DNA from: Phycisphaerae bacterium
Lineage (GTDB): Bacteria > Planctomycetota > Phycisphaerae > Phycisphaerales > SM1A02
Reading direction: 5' to 3'
Length of the DNA: 49,363 bases
Assembly (NCBI GenBank): GCA_002709295.1
Contig: PAQL01000028.1
Coordinates: forward strand, 1 to 49,363
Shown: one piece after another, positions 26,295 through 34,045 of the stretch
Layout: each line of letters starts with the position of its first letter
Numbering within the stretch: the first letter of the stretch is position 1
Notes under the pieces: model-generated
Databases searched by the model: none
What the model saw: only the letters and a program-made list of their open reading frames with translations
Told to the model about the DNA's origin: nothing
Position numbers and translations under genes: made by a program

Positions 26295-27314
26295 TCAGCT
26301 CCGGGCGGAGAGATGGATCGCGATGCGACCCGCCAACGAGGCGTTGGAAACCAGGAGGGCGACGTTGGAGGACAGCGGATCGGTGCCCTCGGCGCCGAGC
26401 ATGGAGGAGAGCAGGAAGGGCGTCACGTCGGCTCCCTCGATGCCGAGGGAGCTGGCTTCGGCCAGCCCGGTGTCGACGAGGGCGTCGAGTCGACTCGAGT
26501 CGATGGAGGCGTCGGCGGGGCAGGGGTTCGCGACGAGGATTCCGGAAGCGACGCCGAACGAGTTCCAGTGACGATCGATGCAGCGGGAGGCCGTCTCCGG
26601 ATCATCGATCCGGTGAGGGACCTTGAGATCGTCGTGAAGGCCGGCGGTGAACACCGGCATCCGGTCGGTGCCGAATCCCAGCACCGGGACCCCGAGCGAA
26701 TCCAGGGCCTCGAGGGTCGCGGTGACATCGAGGATCACCTTCGCCCCTGAGGCGACCACCGCCACCGGCTCGGTCGCCAGGGCCCGGAGATCCGCCGAGA
26801 TGTCCGGTCGTGACTGCCAGTCTCGATGGACCCCGCCGATGCCCCCGGTGGCGAACACCTCGATCGGTCGTGGCGAGGCGAGGCGGCATGCTCTCATCGA
26901 GGCGGCGACCGTCGTGCCCGCGCAGGCTCCGTCCACCGACAGGCCGGCAAGGTCTCGGGTCGAGGCCTTCCTCGCCGCCTCGTCCAGGGCGAGGCGTTCG
27001 AGTTCCGCGTCATCGAGTCCGATGCGCAGGACGCCATCGATCACGCCGATGGTCGCGGGTACGGCACCGGCATGGCGTGCCGCATCTGCAATGGCACGAA
27101 CGGATTCGAGATTGAAGGGGGCCCCGGCATCCCAGTCGCGTCCCGCGAGCAGTCGCCCCGCCTCGTGATCCGGCCCCAGCGATGTCGGTCTCTCCCGGGG
27201 TTCGCGGGGGAGGCCGTGGGTGAGGACCGCGGTCTCGAGTCCCACCACCGGCCGGCCTTCGGCAAGGGCATCGGCGACCTCAGGAGAAGTGACGACTCCC
27301 GCCGAACCGTTCAT
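26295..27314 (-). CDS. psuG: pseudouridine-5'-phosphate glycosidase PsuG
   Basis: Breaks (or forms) the C-C glycosidic bond of pseudouridine 5'-phosphate, giving uracil and ribose 5-phosphate, in pseudouridine salvage. The 339-residue sequence shows [12 protein letters not shown] with the catalytic Glu (E27), KASTRDLA with the first Lys (K116), GGIGGVHR (157-164), the metal-site DISADL (from D171), [11 protein letters not shown] with the Schiff-base Lys (K192), and the terminal [11 protein letters not shown] loop of about 25 residues after E27 is longer than in E. coli. Its start overlaps the helicase stop (ATGA), so it is co-translated with an RNA helicase. No PsuK kinase gene is adjacent. 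Confidence 0.92.
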   Translation of the reverse strand: MNGSAGVVTSPEVADALAEGRPVVGLETAVLTHGLPREPRERPTSLGPDHEAGRLLAGRDWDAGAPFNLESVRAIADAARHAGAVPATIGVIDGVLRIGLDDAELERLALDEAARKASTRDLAGLSVDGACAGTTVAASMRACRLASPRPIEVFATGGIGGVHRDWQSRPDISADLRALATEPVAVVASGAKVILDVTATLEALDSLGVPVLGFGTDRMPVFTAGLHDDLKVPHRIDDPETASRCIDRHWNSFGVASGILVANPCPADASIDSSRLDALVDTGLAEASSLGIEGADVTPFLLSSMLGAEGTDPLSSNVALLVSNASLAGRIAIHLSARS

Positions 27315-28744
27315 CGTCTTCGGGTCCGGACCTTCCCCTGCATTCGACGGGCAGGCATCGCCTTGGGGACGAGGCCGCCGGGGAAGGCGGCTTCATCGTC
27401 GGCCTTGATGACCTTGGCCTCGGTCCGCTTCTGGCTGCTTTCCCGGTCACGGGCCCGCTGATCTGCGAGTTCCCGCTCCGCCCGGATGTCGGCGGGCACG
27501 GGGCCGGGCTTGAAGTCCTCGTAGATCGACTGGGGGATCTCGATGTTGGCCAGCATCTCGCAGGCGGTGAGCAGCGGCCCCTGCTCGGGGGCGACCAGGG
27601 TCCAGGCCACGCCCTCCCGGCCGGCCCGGGCGGTGCGGCCGATCCGGTGGATGTAGACCTCGGGGTCCTCGGGAATGTCGTAGTTGATGACGTGGCTGAT
27701 CCCGTCGACGTCGAGGCCTCGGGCGGCGAGATCGCTGGCCACCAGCACTCCGAGGGATCCCTCGCGAAGGGCGTCCATGACCTGGTTGCGCTTCCGCTGG
27801 TACATGTCGCCGTGGATGGCGTGGGCGTCGATGCCCTTTCGGGAGAGGAACTCGGTCACGCCGTCGACCGTCCGCTTGGTGCGGCAGAAGACCACGGTGA
27901 GCGCGGGTTCCTCGTGGGTCAGCAGATGATGAAGCATCCGCTTCTTGTCCCATCGTTCGACCTTGAGCCACGACTGCTTCACGCGAGCGACGGTGAGGCT
28001 CTTCTCGCTGGTGACGATCTTCTCGGGGTCCTTCATGTAGGACCGGGCGAGCTTCTCGATCTCGGGGGAGATCGTCGCACTCACGAAGATCGTCTGCGGC
28101 CGCTGCTTCATAGATCCGAGGATCTTGCGGATGTCGTCGCGGAAACCGATGTCGAGCATCCGGTCGACCTCGTCCAGCACCGCCATCCTGATCGAGTTGT
28201 AGGGCAGCATCCTTCGGTCGTGGAGGTCCATGACCCGGCCCGGGGTGCCGACGATGATCTCCGGTCCCTTCTCGAGCTTCGGGGCCTGGGCGGTGATGCG
28301 CTGACCGCCGTAGACCGGGACGATCCGCAGGCGGGTGTCGCAGCCGAGATCCTTGATCTCCCGTGCGACCTGGATGGCGAGCTCCCGGGTCGGCACCAGG
28401 ACCAGGGAGGCGAACTTGTCGCCCGGCTTCACGTTGGCCAGGATCGGAAGGCCGAAGGCCGCGGTCTTGCCCGTCCCGGTCTTGGCCTGGCCGAGCACGT
28501 GTCGTCCGGCCAGGGCGGGAGGAATGAGCGCCGCCTGGATCCGGGTGGGGTGCTCGAACCCGCTCTTGGTGATGCCGTCCAGAACATCCTTGGGCAGGCC
28601 CAGGTCGGCGAAGGTCTGGCTCGTATCGAAGGTCTCCTCCGCGGCGGATCCGGCGGAGGAGTCGTTCGGGGTGTCATTGGCGGTGGCGTCGACGTCACCT
28701 TGTCTGGGAGCGTCGGTCACGGGAGGATCCAGCTCTTGGGTCAC
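27311..28744 (-). CDS. DEAD-box family ATP-dependent RNA helicase with DEVD motif II
   Basis: RNA helicase of 477 residues. It has a Q motif (F45 through Q70), motif I AKTGTGKT (87-94), Ia PTRELA, Ib TPGR, motif II at 191-194, motif III SAT (222-224), then ARGLDVDG and [11 protein letters not shown] in the second RecA domain. Motif II reads DEVD instead of DEAD; the Ala-to-Val change keeps the catalytic D, E and final D, so activity is expected. The first 40 residues are acidic and disordered; the last 45 are basic with [11 protein letters not shown] and end KVRTRRR, probably for RNA binding. Such helicases act in ribosome assembly or RNA decay. It overlaps psuG. Confidence 0.94.
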   Translation of the reverse strand: MTQELDPPVTDAPRQGDVDATANDTPNDSSAGSAAEETFDTSQTFADLGLPKDVLDGITKSGFEHPTRIQAALIPPALAGRHVLGQAKTGTGKTAAFGLPILANVKPGDKFASLVLVPTRELAIQVAREIKDLGCDTRLRIVPVYGGQRITAQAPKLEKGPEIIVGTPGRVMDLHDRRMLPYNSIRMAVLDEVDRMLDIGFRDDIRKILGSMKQRPQTIFVSATISPEIEKLARSYMKDPEKIVTSEKSLTVARVKQSWLKVERWDKKRMLHHLLTHEEPALTVVFCRTKRTVDGVTEFLSRKGIDAHAIHGDMYQRKRNQVMDALREGSLGVLVASDLAARGLDVDGISHVINYDIPEDPEVYIHRIGRTARAGREGVAWTLVAPEQGPLLTACEMLANIEIPQSIYEDFKPGPVPADIRAERELADQRARDRESSQKRTEAKVIKADDEAAFPGGLVPKAMPARRMQGKVRTRRR

Positions 28745-28806
28745 GGATTGATCTCTGGGAGATGCCGTCGATCATGAAGATGATCTGTTTCGATTCGGCT
28801 TGTCGA

Positions 28807-28840
28807 TAGTATGCGGGTGGAGGTCTTTCCGTTGGACCTC
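28807..28840 (+). promoter_or_regulatory. possible -10 box and leader hairpin of alr
   Basis: TAGTAT at 28807-28812 could be the -10, giving a leader of about 55 bases to the alr ATG at 28873. In it, GAGGTC (28820-28825) and GACCTC (28835-28840) can form a six-base-pair stem with a nine-base loop. No strong -35 is seen. Confidence 0.35.
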
Positions 28841-28872
28841 GAGCCTCGCTGATTGGATATTCCACCCGAAGC

Positions 28873-30102
28873 ATGGCCACTCAGAGCACCATTCGCATCG
28901 ATCTGGACGCCCTCGAGGCCAATCTCCGGGCTATCGGAGCCCATTGCGGAGGTGGCCCCGAGCGGATCTGTGCCGTGGTCAAGGCCGATGCCTACGGGCT
29001 GGGGGCGGGTCGGATCGCCGGTGCCATGGGTCGCATCGGCATCGAGAGCTTCGCCACCTACGGTCCCCAGGAGGCCCTGGAGGTCGGAGATGCGACCACC
29101 CGGGGCTGGGTTCTGGTGCTCATGCCCGTCCGGGAGCTGTCCCGGGACACCCGGACCACCGCCCTCCTTGGAAGGGGCCGGCTTCACTTCTCCGCTCACG
29201 ATCTCCAGCAGGTGCGTGATCTCGAAGCCGAGGCCGATCGGCTCGGGGTGGTCCTGCCGCTCCATCTCGAGCTCGAGACCGGGATGGGCCGGGGGGGCAC
29301 CGATGCCGAGGAGGCGGAAGCCATCCTTCGACTGATCGACGGGAGCTGTCGTCTTCGCCTGGCGGGGGTGTTCACCCACCTGCCCGACGCGGTGGACGAT
29401 CCGGTGTCCGCGATCAATCGCGGGCGGGTCCTCGAATCGTTCCTGTCCGGGGTCCGGGACCTGGTTCCGGCCGACGCGGTCCGACACGTCGCCGCGACCG
29501 CGAGCCTGGAATCCAGATCGCTTCTCTTCGATCAGGTCCGGGTCGGGCTCGGATGGGTCGGGCACGGGATTCGAACCCTCGCGGGTCGGCCCGATCCGAT
29601 CTCCCTGGTGCCGATCGTCTCGTGGTGGTCCAAGGTGATCCGGGTCCGTCGTCTGCCGGCCGGCAGCTCGGTGGGCTACGGATGCACGGTACGCACGACC
29701 CGGGAGACCGTGGCTGGAATCGTCCCCGTCGGATACGCGGACGGACTCCCCTCGGTGCCGGGTGAGGAGAATCACCAGGTCGTGGTGCACGGCAAGGGGG
29801 GGCCGATCGTGGTCCCGGTGCTCGGACGCATGAACATGGATCAGTTCGTGGTCGACCTGACCGATGTGGGGCCCTGTGCAGACGAGATTCCGGTGGAGAT
29901 CCTCTCCGCCGATCCGGAATCACCCGCCTCCCTGGACCGGGTCGCCGCCCGAGCCGGAGTCTCTCCCTACCAGCTGCTCTGCGGCATCGGTTCGCGGGTT
30001 CCCCGGCTTCTGGTGACCGGAAGATCCCTCTCCCCCGCGATGCCCGTCGCCGAGAGGAACGCCTCCGCGGTGCAGGACGACCGTCGTTCGATCGGGCAAT
30101 GA
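28873..30102 (+). CDS. alr: alanine racemase
   Basis: PLP enzyme that makes D-alanine for peptidoglycan stems. The 409-residue protein has the PLP-binding motif AVVKADAYGLGAG with K37, and the second catalytic residue Y269 in SVGYGCTVR. RMNMDQFVVDLTDV is the usual C-terminal-domain active-site segment. Length is 30-40 residues over the norm because of a C-terminal tail (SPAMPVAERNASAVQDDRR) that is not part of the fold. It starts at the ATG at 28873, with the family-typical TIRIDLDALEANL right after. It is divergent from the helicase operon, and mqnA follows after 46 bases. Confidence 0.93.
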   Translation: MATQSTIRIDLDALEANLRAIGAHCGGGPERICAVVKADAYGLGAGRIAGAMGRIGIESFATYGPQEALEVGDATTRGWVLVLMPVRELSRDTRTTALLGRGRLHFSAHDLQQVRDLEAEADRLGVVLPLHLELETGMGRGGTDAEEAEAILRLIDGSCRLRLAGVFTHLPDAVDDPVSAINRGRVLESFLSGVRDLVPADAVRHVAATASLESRSLLFDQVRVGLGWVGHGIRTLAGRPDPISLVPIVSWWSKVIRVRRLPAGSSVGYGCTVRTTRETVAGIVPVGYADGLPSVPGEENHQVVVHGKGGPIVVPVLGRMNMDQFVVDLTDVGPCADEIPVEILSADPESPASLDRVAARAGVSPYQLLCGIGSRVPRLLVTGRSLSPAMPVAERNASAVQDDRRSIGQ

Positions 30103-30136
30103 GCCTCGATTCCGCATGCGGGACCCGGTCGCGTCC

Positions 30137-30142
30137 TACCAT
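30137..30142 (+). promoter_or_regulatory. -10 box of mqnA, leaderless arrangement
   Basis: TACCAT ends six bases before the ATG at 30149, and there is no Shine-Dalgarno. The same spacing is seen before thiE, the EEP gene and the amidohydrolase, which supports this start and a leaderless transcript. Confidence 0.45.
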
Positions 30143-30148
30143 GGGCGG

Positions 30149-30991
30149 ATGATGCAGCAGACCGATCCTGAAACCTGCCGTCTTGGTGCGGTGTCGTACC
30201 TGAACACGCTTCCGTTGATCGATGGACTCGATCGGGTTCCGGGTGTCCGGGTCGTTCCCGACGTGCCCTCCGCGCTCGCGGATCGCCTGGTGGCCGGGGA
30301 GACCGATCTTTCGCTCTGCTCGGTCATCGATCATCAGGTCTCCGAACGTCCCATGGAGCTCGTTCCGGTCGGTCAGATCGGTTGTGACGGGGAGACTCGG
30401 ACGGTGGCGCTGTTCTCCAGGATCCCCATCGAGGAGATCGAGGAGGTCGCCTGCGACGTCGAAAGCCACACCTCGGTGGCGCTGGCTCGCGTGCTTCTGG
30501 CCGAGCGGACCGGTCGTTCCCCCGCGGTGACGCCGTTTCCGCCCGAGAGTGATCAGGTTCCGGATTCGGTGCTGCTCATCGGCGACAAGGTGGCTCGCCT
30601 CGCACCGCCTTCCTCCACGCATCCCCATCGAGTCGATCTCGGGATCGCATGGAAGGAACTCACCGGTCTGCCCTTCGTCTTCGCAGCGTGGTTCCGGTGC
30701 AGTGACGCCGACGATGCGACCCGCGCGAGAGCCGAGCGACTGGCGGTCCTCGCCGATCACCCCCGGCGAAGGCACGCGACGCTGGTGCCCACGATCGCAC
30801 GACGCGAGGCGGCGGCCCACGGCTGGTCGGTGCCCGAGGCGGTCCACTATCTCGGCACGCTCATTCGATACGAATGCACGTCGCGCTCGATCGAGGCGAT
30901 CGAACGGTTCCACGGGCTCGCCGCCAGGTGGGGCGTGATCGACGGGCAGCGTCCGCTCGATGTCGTGCCGGTCGAGACCGTGGACGCCTGA
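30149..30991 (+). CDS. mqnA: chorismate dehydratase MqnA (futalosine pathway of menaquinone synthesis)
   Basis: Converts chorismate to 3-enolpyruvylbenzoate, the first step of the futalosine route to menaquinone. The 280-residue protein has a periplasmic-binding-protein-like fold. Family sequences visible are RLGAVSYLNTLPLIDGL at the N-terminus, the SVLLIGDKV segment, and DLGIAWKELTGLPFVFAAW. MqnB, MqnC, MqnD and MqnE are not in the window. Tandem ATGs occur at 30149 and 30152; an upstream ATG at 30116 would add 11 unrelated residues. The stop overlaps the start of the sigma-like gene (TGATG). Confidence 0.88.
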   Translation: MMQQTDPETCRLGAVSYLNTLPLIDGLDRVPGVRVVPDVPSALADRLVAGETDLSLCSVIDHQVSERPMELVPVGQIGCDGETRTVALFSRIPIEEIEEVACDVESHTSVALARVLLAERTGRSPAVTPFPPESDQVPDSVLLIGDKVARLAPPSSTHPHRVDLGIAWKELTGLPFVFAAWFRCSDADDATRARAERLAVLADHPRRRHATLVPTIARREAAAHGWSVPEAVHYLGTLIRYECTSRSIEAIERFHGLAARWGVIDGQRPLDVVPVETVDA

Positions 30992-32676
30992 TGGCCGGTG
31001 AGGGCACCAGCCCCGCCTACCGGGCGATTCGACGGCAGTTCGAGTTCGCCGGTGAATCCGCGGAGGCCAGGCTCGACCGGCTCGAGGCCCTGCTGCGGGA
31101 CATCGATGCCGCATCCTCCTACCCGGTGGACTGGCTGGTCTTTCGAGTCACCGGGGTCGCTCCGGATGCGTCCAGCCAGACCGATGTCGCGGAGGGTGGC
31201 CGGCTGATCGAGGAACTTGTGACGCTGGTCGAGGATGTCGATCGGAAGCTCGGCCCCCGCCCATTCGATCCTGCGAGCCACGTCGATGCGGAGGAGGCCT
31301 CCCTTCGGCTCGGAGTCTCCAGACGAACGCTCCAGCGGTGGCGACGGTTCGGCCTGCCCATGCGGATGTACCGGCATCCGGAGGGGGCGACCCGGGCCGG
31401 GGTTCTTCGGGAGTCCCTCGGGCACTTCGCGAGGGAGCACGCGGGACGGATCTCCCGGGCGAGGGTCAGATCCCGGATCGGACCCGAGGAGCACGAGGCG
31501 ATCCGCGAGCTGCTGGGACGACTCCGAGACGAGGGTGTCGGCCGGGCCGAATCGATTCGAATCGCCGCTTCGCAGTTCGGGCGGAGTCCGTCCGCGATCC
31601 GGGCCCGTCTCGAGGGCGGGGAGGCGGCGGCCGGGACCGAGACCGACCGTCTGGTCCGTGTGGTGGGGAGGGCTCGTGAGCGGGTGGTCTCCCGTTCGAT
31701 GCTGGCCCGGCGATTCGATCGCGCCGAGGAGACCATCCGACGTCATGAACTCCAAGACCGCTGGGCGGGTCTTCGAGGCCTCGAGAACGACGGCGTGGAG
31801 GTGCCGAATCTCGATCGTACGGATGCGGCCGAGGTGTTCGGGGCCGCGGGGATGCTCGACGACCTGGCTCGCAGCCTTGATCAGGCGACGCCCGAGGTCT
31901 GGCTGGAGACCGTCCGCGGCCTGCCCGACACCGAGGATGTCGACACGGTCAAGGCGCGTCTCGCGGCGATGCACTTCGCACGCGCCGTCGCGGCCGGAGC
32001 GGTCGCGGCACTCGAGCAGGATGGGGATGGAGGACCGGTCCGACCCGGCGAGCGATCCCTCGATCCGATCGAGACCTCGCTGCGATGGTGGGGGCTTCTC
32101 CTCGAGCGAAACACGATCTCCGGTCTGGCCGGTGGTCTGAGGCGACTGGAGCAGTCGATCGGTCGCCGAATCGAGAACCTGTCTCCACGGAGGCTTCGTG
32201 CCGGTATCGATCTTCTGCTCCATGCGACCGCCGATGCGGTCAGGAACTTCGATCCGTCCCGGCAGGTCGTCGGTCACGACCTGGATCGGGCGGTGGGACT
32301 CGTGGTCGCCCGTCGGATCGCCGCTTCACCCATCGCGCTGCCCATGAGCGGGGCTGGGCTGCGGAGGATCCCCTCCGAGCGGATGCCGGTGGATCCGACT
32401 TCGGTGATCCCCGGGCGGACCCGCGATCTGCTGGCGCCGGAGCGATGGTGGCGGGTGGTGCTGGCCGCGGGACGCGACGAGGAGATCAGACGCTCGGTCG
32501 GCTGGAGACCGTTGGCACGACGATTCGCCCTCGAGACTCCGGCCCGACCCGGCACCCTCTCCGACGTCGCGCGGGCGGTCGGACTGCCCGCGACGCGACT
32601 GGTCGCCGACCTGGAGTCGTCGCTGGCGGGTCTCCGCCGCGTCGCGATGGAGGAGATCGCGCTTCGGGATCGATGA
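30991..32676 (+). CDS. atypical sigma-70-like regulator with N-terminal helix-turn-helix modules
   Basis: A 561-residue cytosolic protein, not a standard family. N-terminal part: a YPVDWLVFRVTG segment (44-55), then a MerR/excisionase-like helix-turn-helix (97-150, with LRLGVSRRTLQRWRRFGLP). A second HTH follows at 165-207 (AASQFGRSPSAIRARLE) and a third at 217-256 (SMLARRFDRAEETIRRH). This layout resembles what I remember of large planctomycete sigma factors. C-terminal part: residues 358-447 follow sigma region 2 in outline, with DLLLHATADAVRNFDPSR where sigma factors have LISDGN..LMRAVEKFDPSRG. Residues 509-552 follow region 4, with TLSDVARAVGLPATRLVADL in place of TLEEVA..LGVTRERVRQIE. 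The aromatic DNA-melting residues of region 2.3 are absent. It could be a divergent sigma factor or a regulator derived from one. It is co-translated with mqnA. Confidence 0.65.
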   Translation: MAGEGTSPAYRAIRRQFEFAGESAEARLDRLEALLRDIDAASSYPVDWLVFRVTGVAPDASSQTDVAEGGRLIEELVTLVEDVDRKLGPRPFDPASHVDAEEASLRLGVSRRTLQRWRRFGLPMRMYRHPEGATRAGVLRESLGHFAREHAGRISRARVRSRIGPEEHEAIRELLGRLRDEGVGRAESIRIAASQFGRSPSAIRARLEGGEAAAGTETDRLVRVVGRARERVVSRSMLARRFDRAEETIRRHELQDRWAGLRGLENDGVEVPNLDRTDAAEVFGAAGMLDDLARSLDQATPEVWLETVRGLPDTEDVDTVKARLAAMHFARAVAAGAVAALEQDGDGGPVRPGERSLDPIETSLRWWGLLLERNTISGLAGGLRRLEQSIGRRIENLSPRRLRAGIDLLLHATADAVRNFDPSRQVVGHDLDRAVGLVVARRIAASPIALPMSGAGLRRIPSERMPVDPTSVIPGRTRDLLAPERWWRVVLAAGRDEEIRRSVGWRPLARRFALETPARPGTLSDVARAVGLPATRLVADLESSLAGLRRVAMEEIALRDR

Positions 32677-32698
32677 GCATCGGAATTGATGAAAGGAA

Positions 32699-32728
32699 AC
32701 GCGACGCGTCCCGGAGGACGCGTCGCGT
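32699..32728. terminator. hairpin terminator between the sigma-like gene and rpsI
   Basis: Perfect 13-base-pair stem ACGCGACGCGTCC / GGACGCGTCGCGT with a four-base loop (CGGA), placed 22 bases after the sigma-like stop and 31 before the rpsI stop. It is shared by the convergent genes and has no U tract. Confidence 0.78.
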
Positions 32729-32759
32729 GGGGTCTGCTTCGATCGATCGGTTCGGCGGA

Positions 32760-33272
32760 TCAGCGCTTCGAGAACTGGAAGCGACGACGGGCGCCGGCCT
32801 GACCGTACTTCTTGCGTTCCACCTTTCGGGCATCACGCGTGAGGTAGTTGTGCTCGCGAAGCGTGCCTTCGAGGTTCGGGTCGAACTCTCGGAGGGCTCG
32901 GCCGAGGCCGAGGACGATCGCTCCGGCCTGGCCCATGAATCCGCCGCCGTGGCAGTTGACGAAGATGTCGACCTTGCCTTCGGTGTCGGTGTTCTTGAGC
33001 ACGCCGCGGATCGCGTCGCGATCACGGGTCTCGGTGAAGTACTCCTCGAGAGGCTTGGACTTCACGCGTCCACGGATCTGGAACTCGCCGGTGCCGGGCT
33101 TGATCCGGACGCGGGCGACGGCGGTCTTTCGACGACCGGTGCCGCGGAACCATCCGTGGGCATCGGGGCCGCGGCTTTCGCGGACCGGCGCCACTTCGGT
33201 GGCGGTGGACTCGAGATCGCCGATCTCGGTCTCGGTGGTGATCGGCTCGGCGGTGTCTTGGCTCTCGGTCAT
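32760..33272 (-). CDS. rpsI: small ribosomal subunit protein uS9
   Basis: Ribosomal protein S9, whose C-terminal tail reaches the P-site tRNA. The core starts near residue 40 with GWFRGTGRRKTAVARVRI and ends in the invariant GARRRFQFSKR. GGGFMGQAGAIVLGLGRAL is the usual centre. At 170 residues it is about 40 longer than common S9; the excess is an acidic, Glu/Thr-rich N-terminal extension (MTESQDTAEPITTETEIGD). The extension begins at the only good ATG after the L13 stop. It is second in the rplM-rpsI operon with a 71-base gap. Confidence 0.96.
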   Translation of the reverse strand: MTESQDTAEPITTETEIGDLESTATEVAPVRESRGPDAHGWFRGTGRRKTAVARVRIKPGTGEFQIRGRVKSKPLEEYFTETRDRDAIRGVLKNTDTEGKVDIFVNCHGGGFMGQAGAIVLGLGRALREFDPNLEGTLREHNYLTRDARKVERKKYGQAGARRRFQFSKR

Positions 33273-33343
33273 CGTGTGGGTCGTTCCAATGTCGTCCCCG
33301 GGTGGGGGAGTGGCTCCGGCAGGGTGCCGGTCGGTGGCGTGGT

Positions 33344-33781
33344 TCAGGCGATCTCGAGGGTCTGGGGTCGCTGGGCCTGGTGAGGATGATCGGGGCCGGC
33401 GTACACCTTCAGCCGGGATTCGATCTGTCGGCCGAGTCGTCCGCTGGGAAGCATTCGAACGATCGCTTCCTTCACGACGCGGCAGGGATCCTTCTCGAGA
33501 ACGGTTCGATAGGACTCGACGTTCTGTCCTCCCGGGTACCCGCTGTAGCGGCGAAGCGACTTGTCGTCGAGCTTGTTGCCGGTCATCACGATCTTCGAGG
33601 CGTTGGTGACGATCACGAAGTCGCCGCTGAGAACGTGAGGGGTGTAGGTGGGGCGGTGCTTGCCCATGAGGATCGTCGCGATCTCGGTCGCGAATCGTCC
33701 GAGGATCCGGCCTTCGGCGTCGAAGTGGTGCCAGCTGGCCTCGATCTCACCGGACTTGGCGTGGTAGGTCTGACGGGGCAT
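33344..33781 (-). CDS. rplM: large ribosomal subunit protein uL13
   Basis: Ribosomal protein L13, an early 23S rRNA-binding assembly protein. The 145-residue sequence contains HHFDAEGRILGRFATEIATI, GKHRPTYTPHVLSGDFVIV and the VRRMLP-like VRMLPSGRLGRQ, all family features. The start is placed at the ATG at 33781 (MPRQTYHAK); an in-frame start at 33847 would add 22 residues of unlike sequence. First gene of the standard rplM-rpsI operon, with a strong promoter about 165 bases upstream. Confidence 0.95.
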   Translation of the reverse strand: MPRQTYHAKSGEIEASWHHFDAEGRILGRFATEIATILMGKHRPTYTPHVLSGDFVIVTNASKIVMTGNKLDDKSLRRYSGYPGGQNVESYRTVLEKDPCRVVKEAIVRMLPSGRLGRQIESRLKVYAGPDHPHQAQRPQTLEIA

Positions 33782-33945
33782 TGGACGGACCCGATCCTGT
33801 GGGGGGTTTGCGTGGACTGGACGGACGGGTGAATCAAGACCCGTCACTCGTGAGGGTCACTCGCGGTACGGTTCACGTGACCGGAGTGAGGATTCCTGCG
33901 GTTGGACGTCACGACCGTTCCGTGGAATCCGGTCGAGAATCGCCA

Positions 33946-33973
33946 AGAATAGCCGTCTCCCACGTGGTGTCAA
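33946..33973 (-). promoter_or_regulatory. predicted strong promoter of rplM-rpsI
   Basis: On the minus strand: perfect TTGACA (33973-33968), 16-base spacer, TATTCT (33951-33946). The transcript leader would be about 158 bases, long enough for a ribosomal-protein regulatory element. Confidence 0.7.
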
Positions 33974-34045
33974 GCAGCAGGGGCATCGGAGCCGATCTCC
34001 AGGTTCGCCCCGTTCCGGACCCCGGACCAGCCTCGGAAAGCCCTC

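Noticed and set aside
29563-29603. tRNA-like T-arm sequence (GGGTTCGAATCCC-like on the minus strand)
   Set aside because: No acceptor, D or anticodon arm pairs with it, the T stem has a mismatch, and it lies within the well-conserved alr coding frame.
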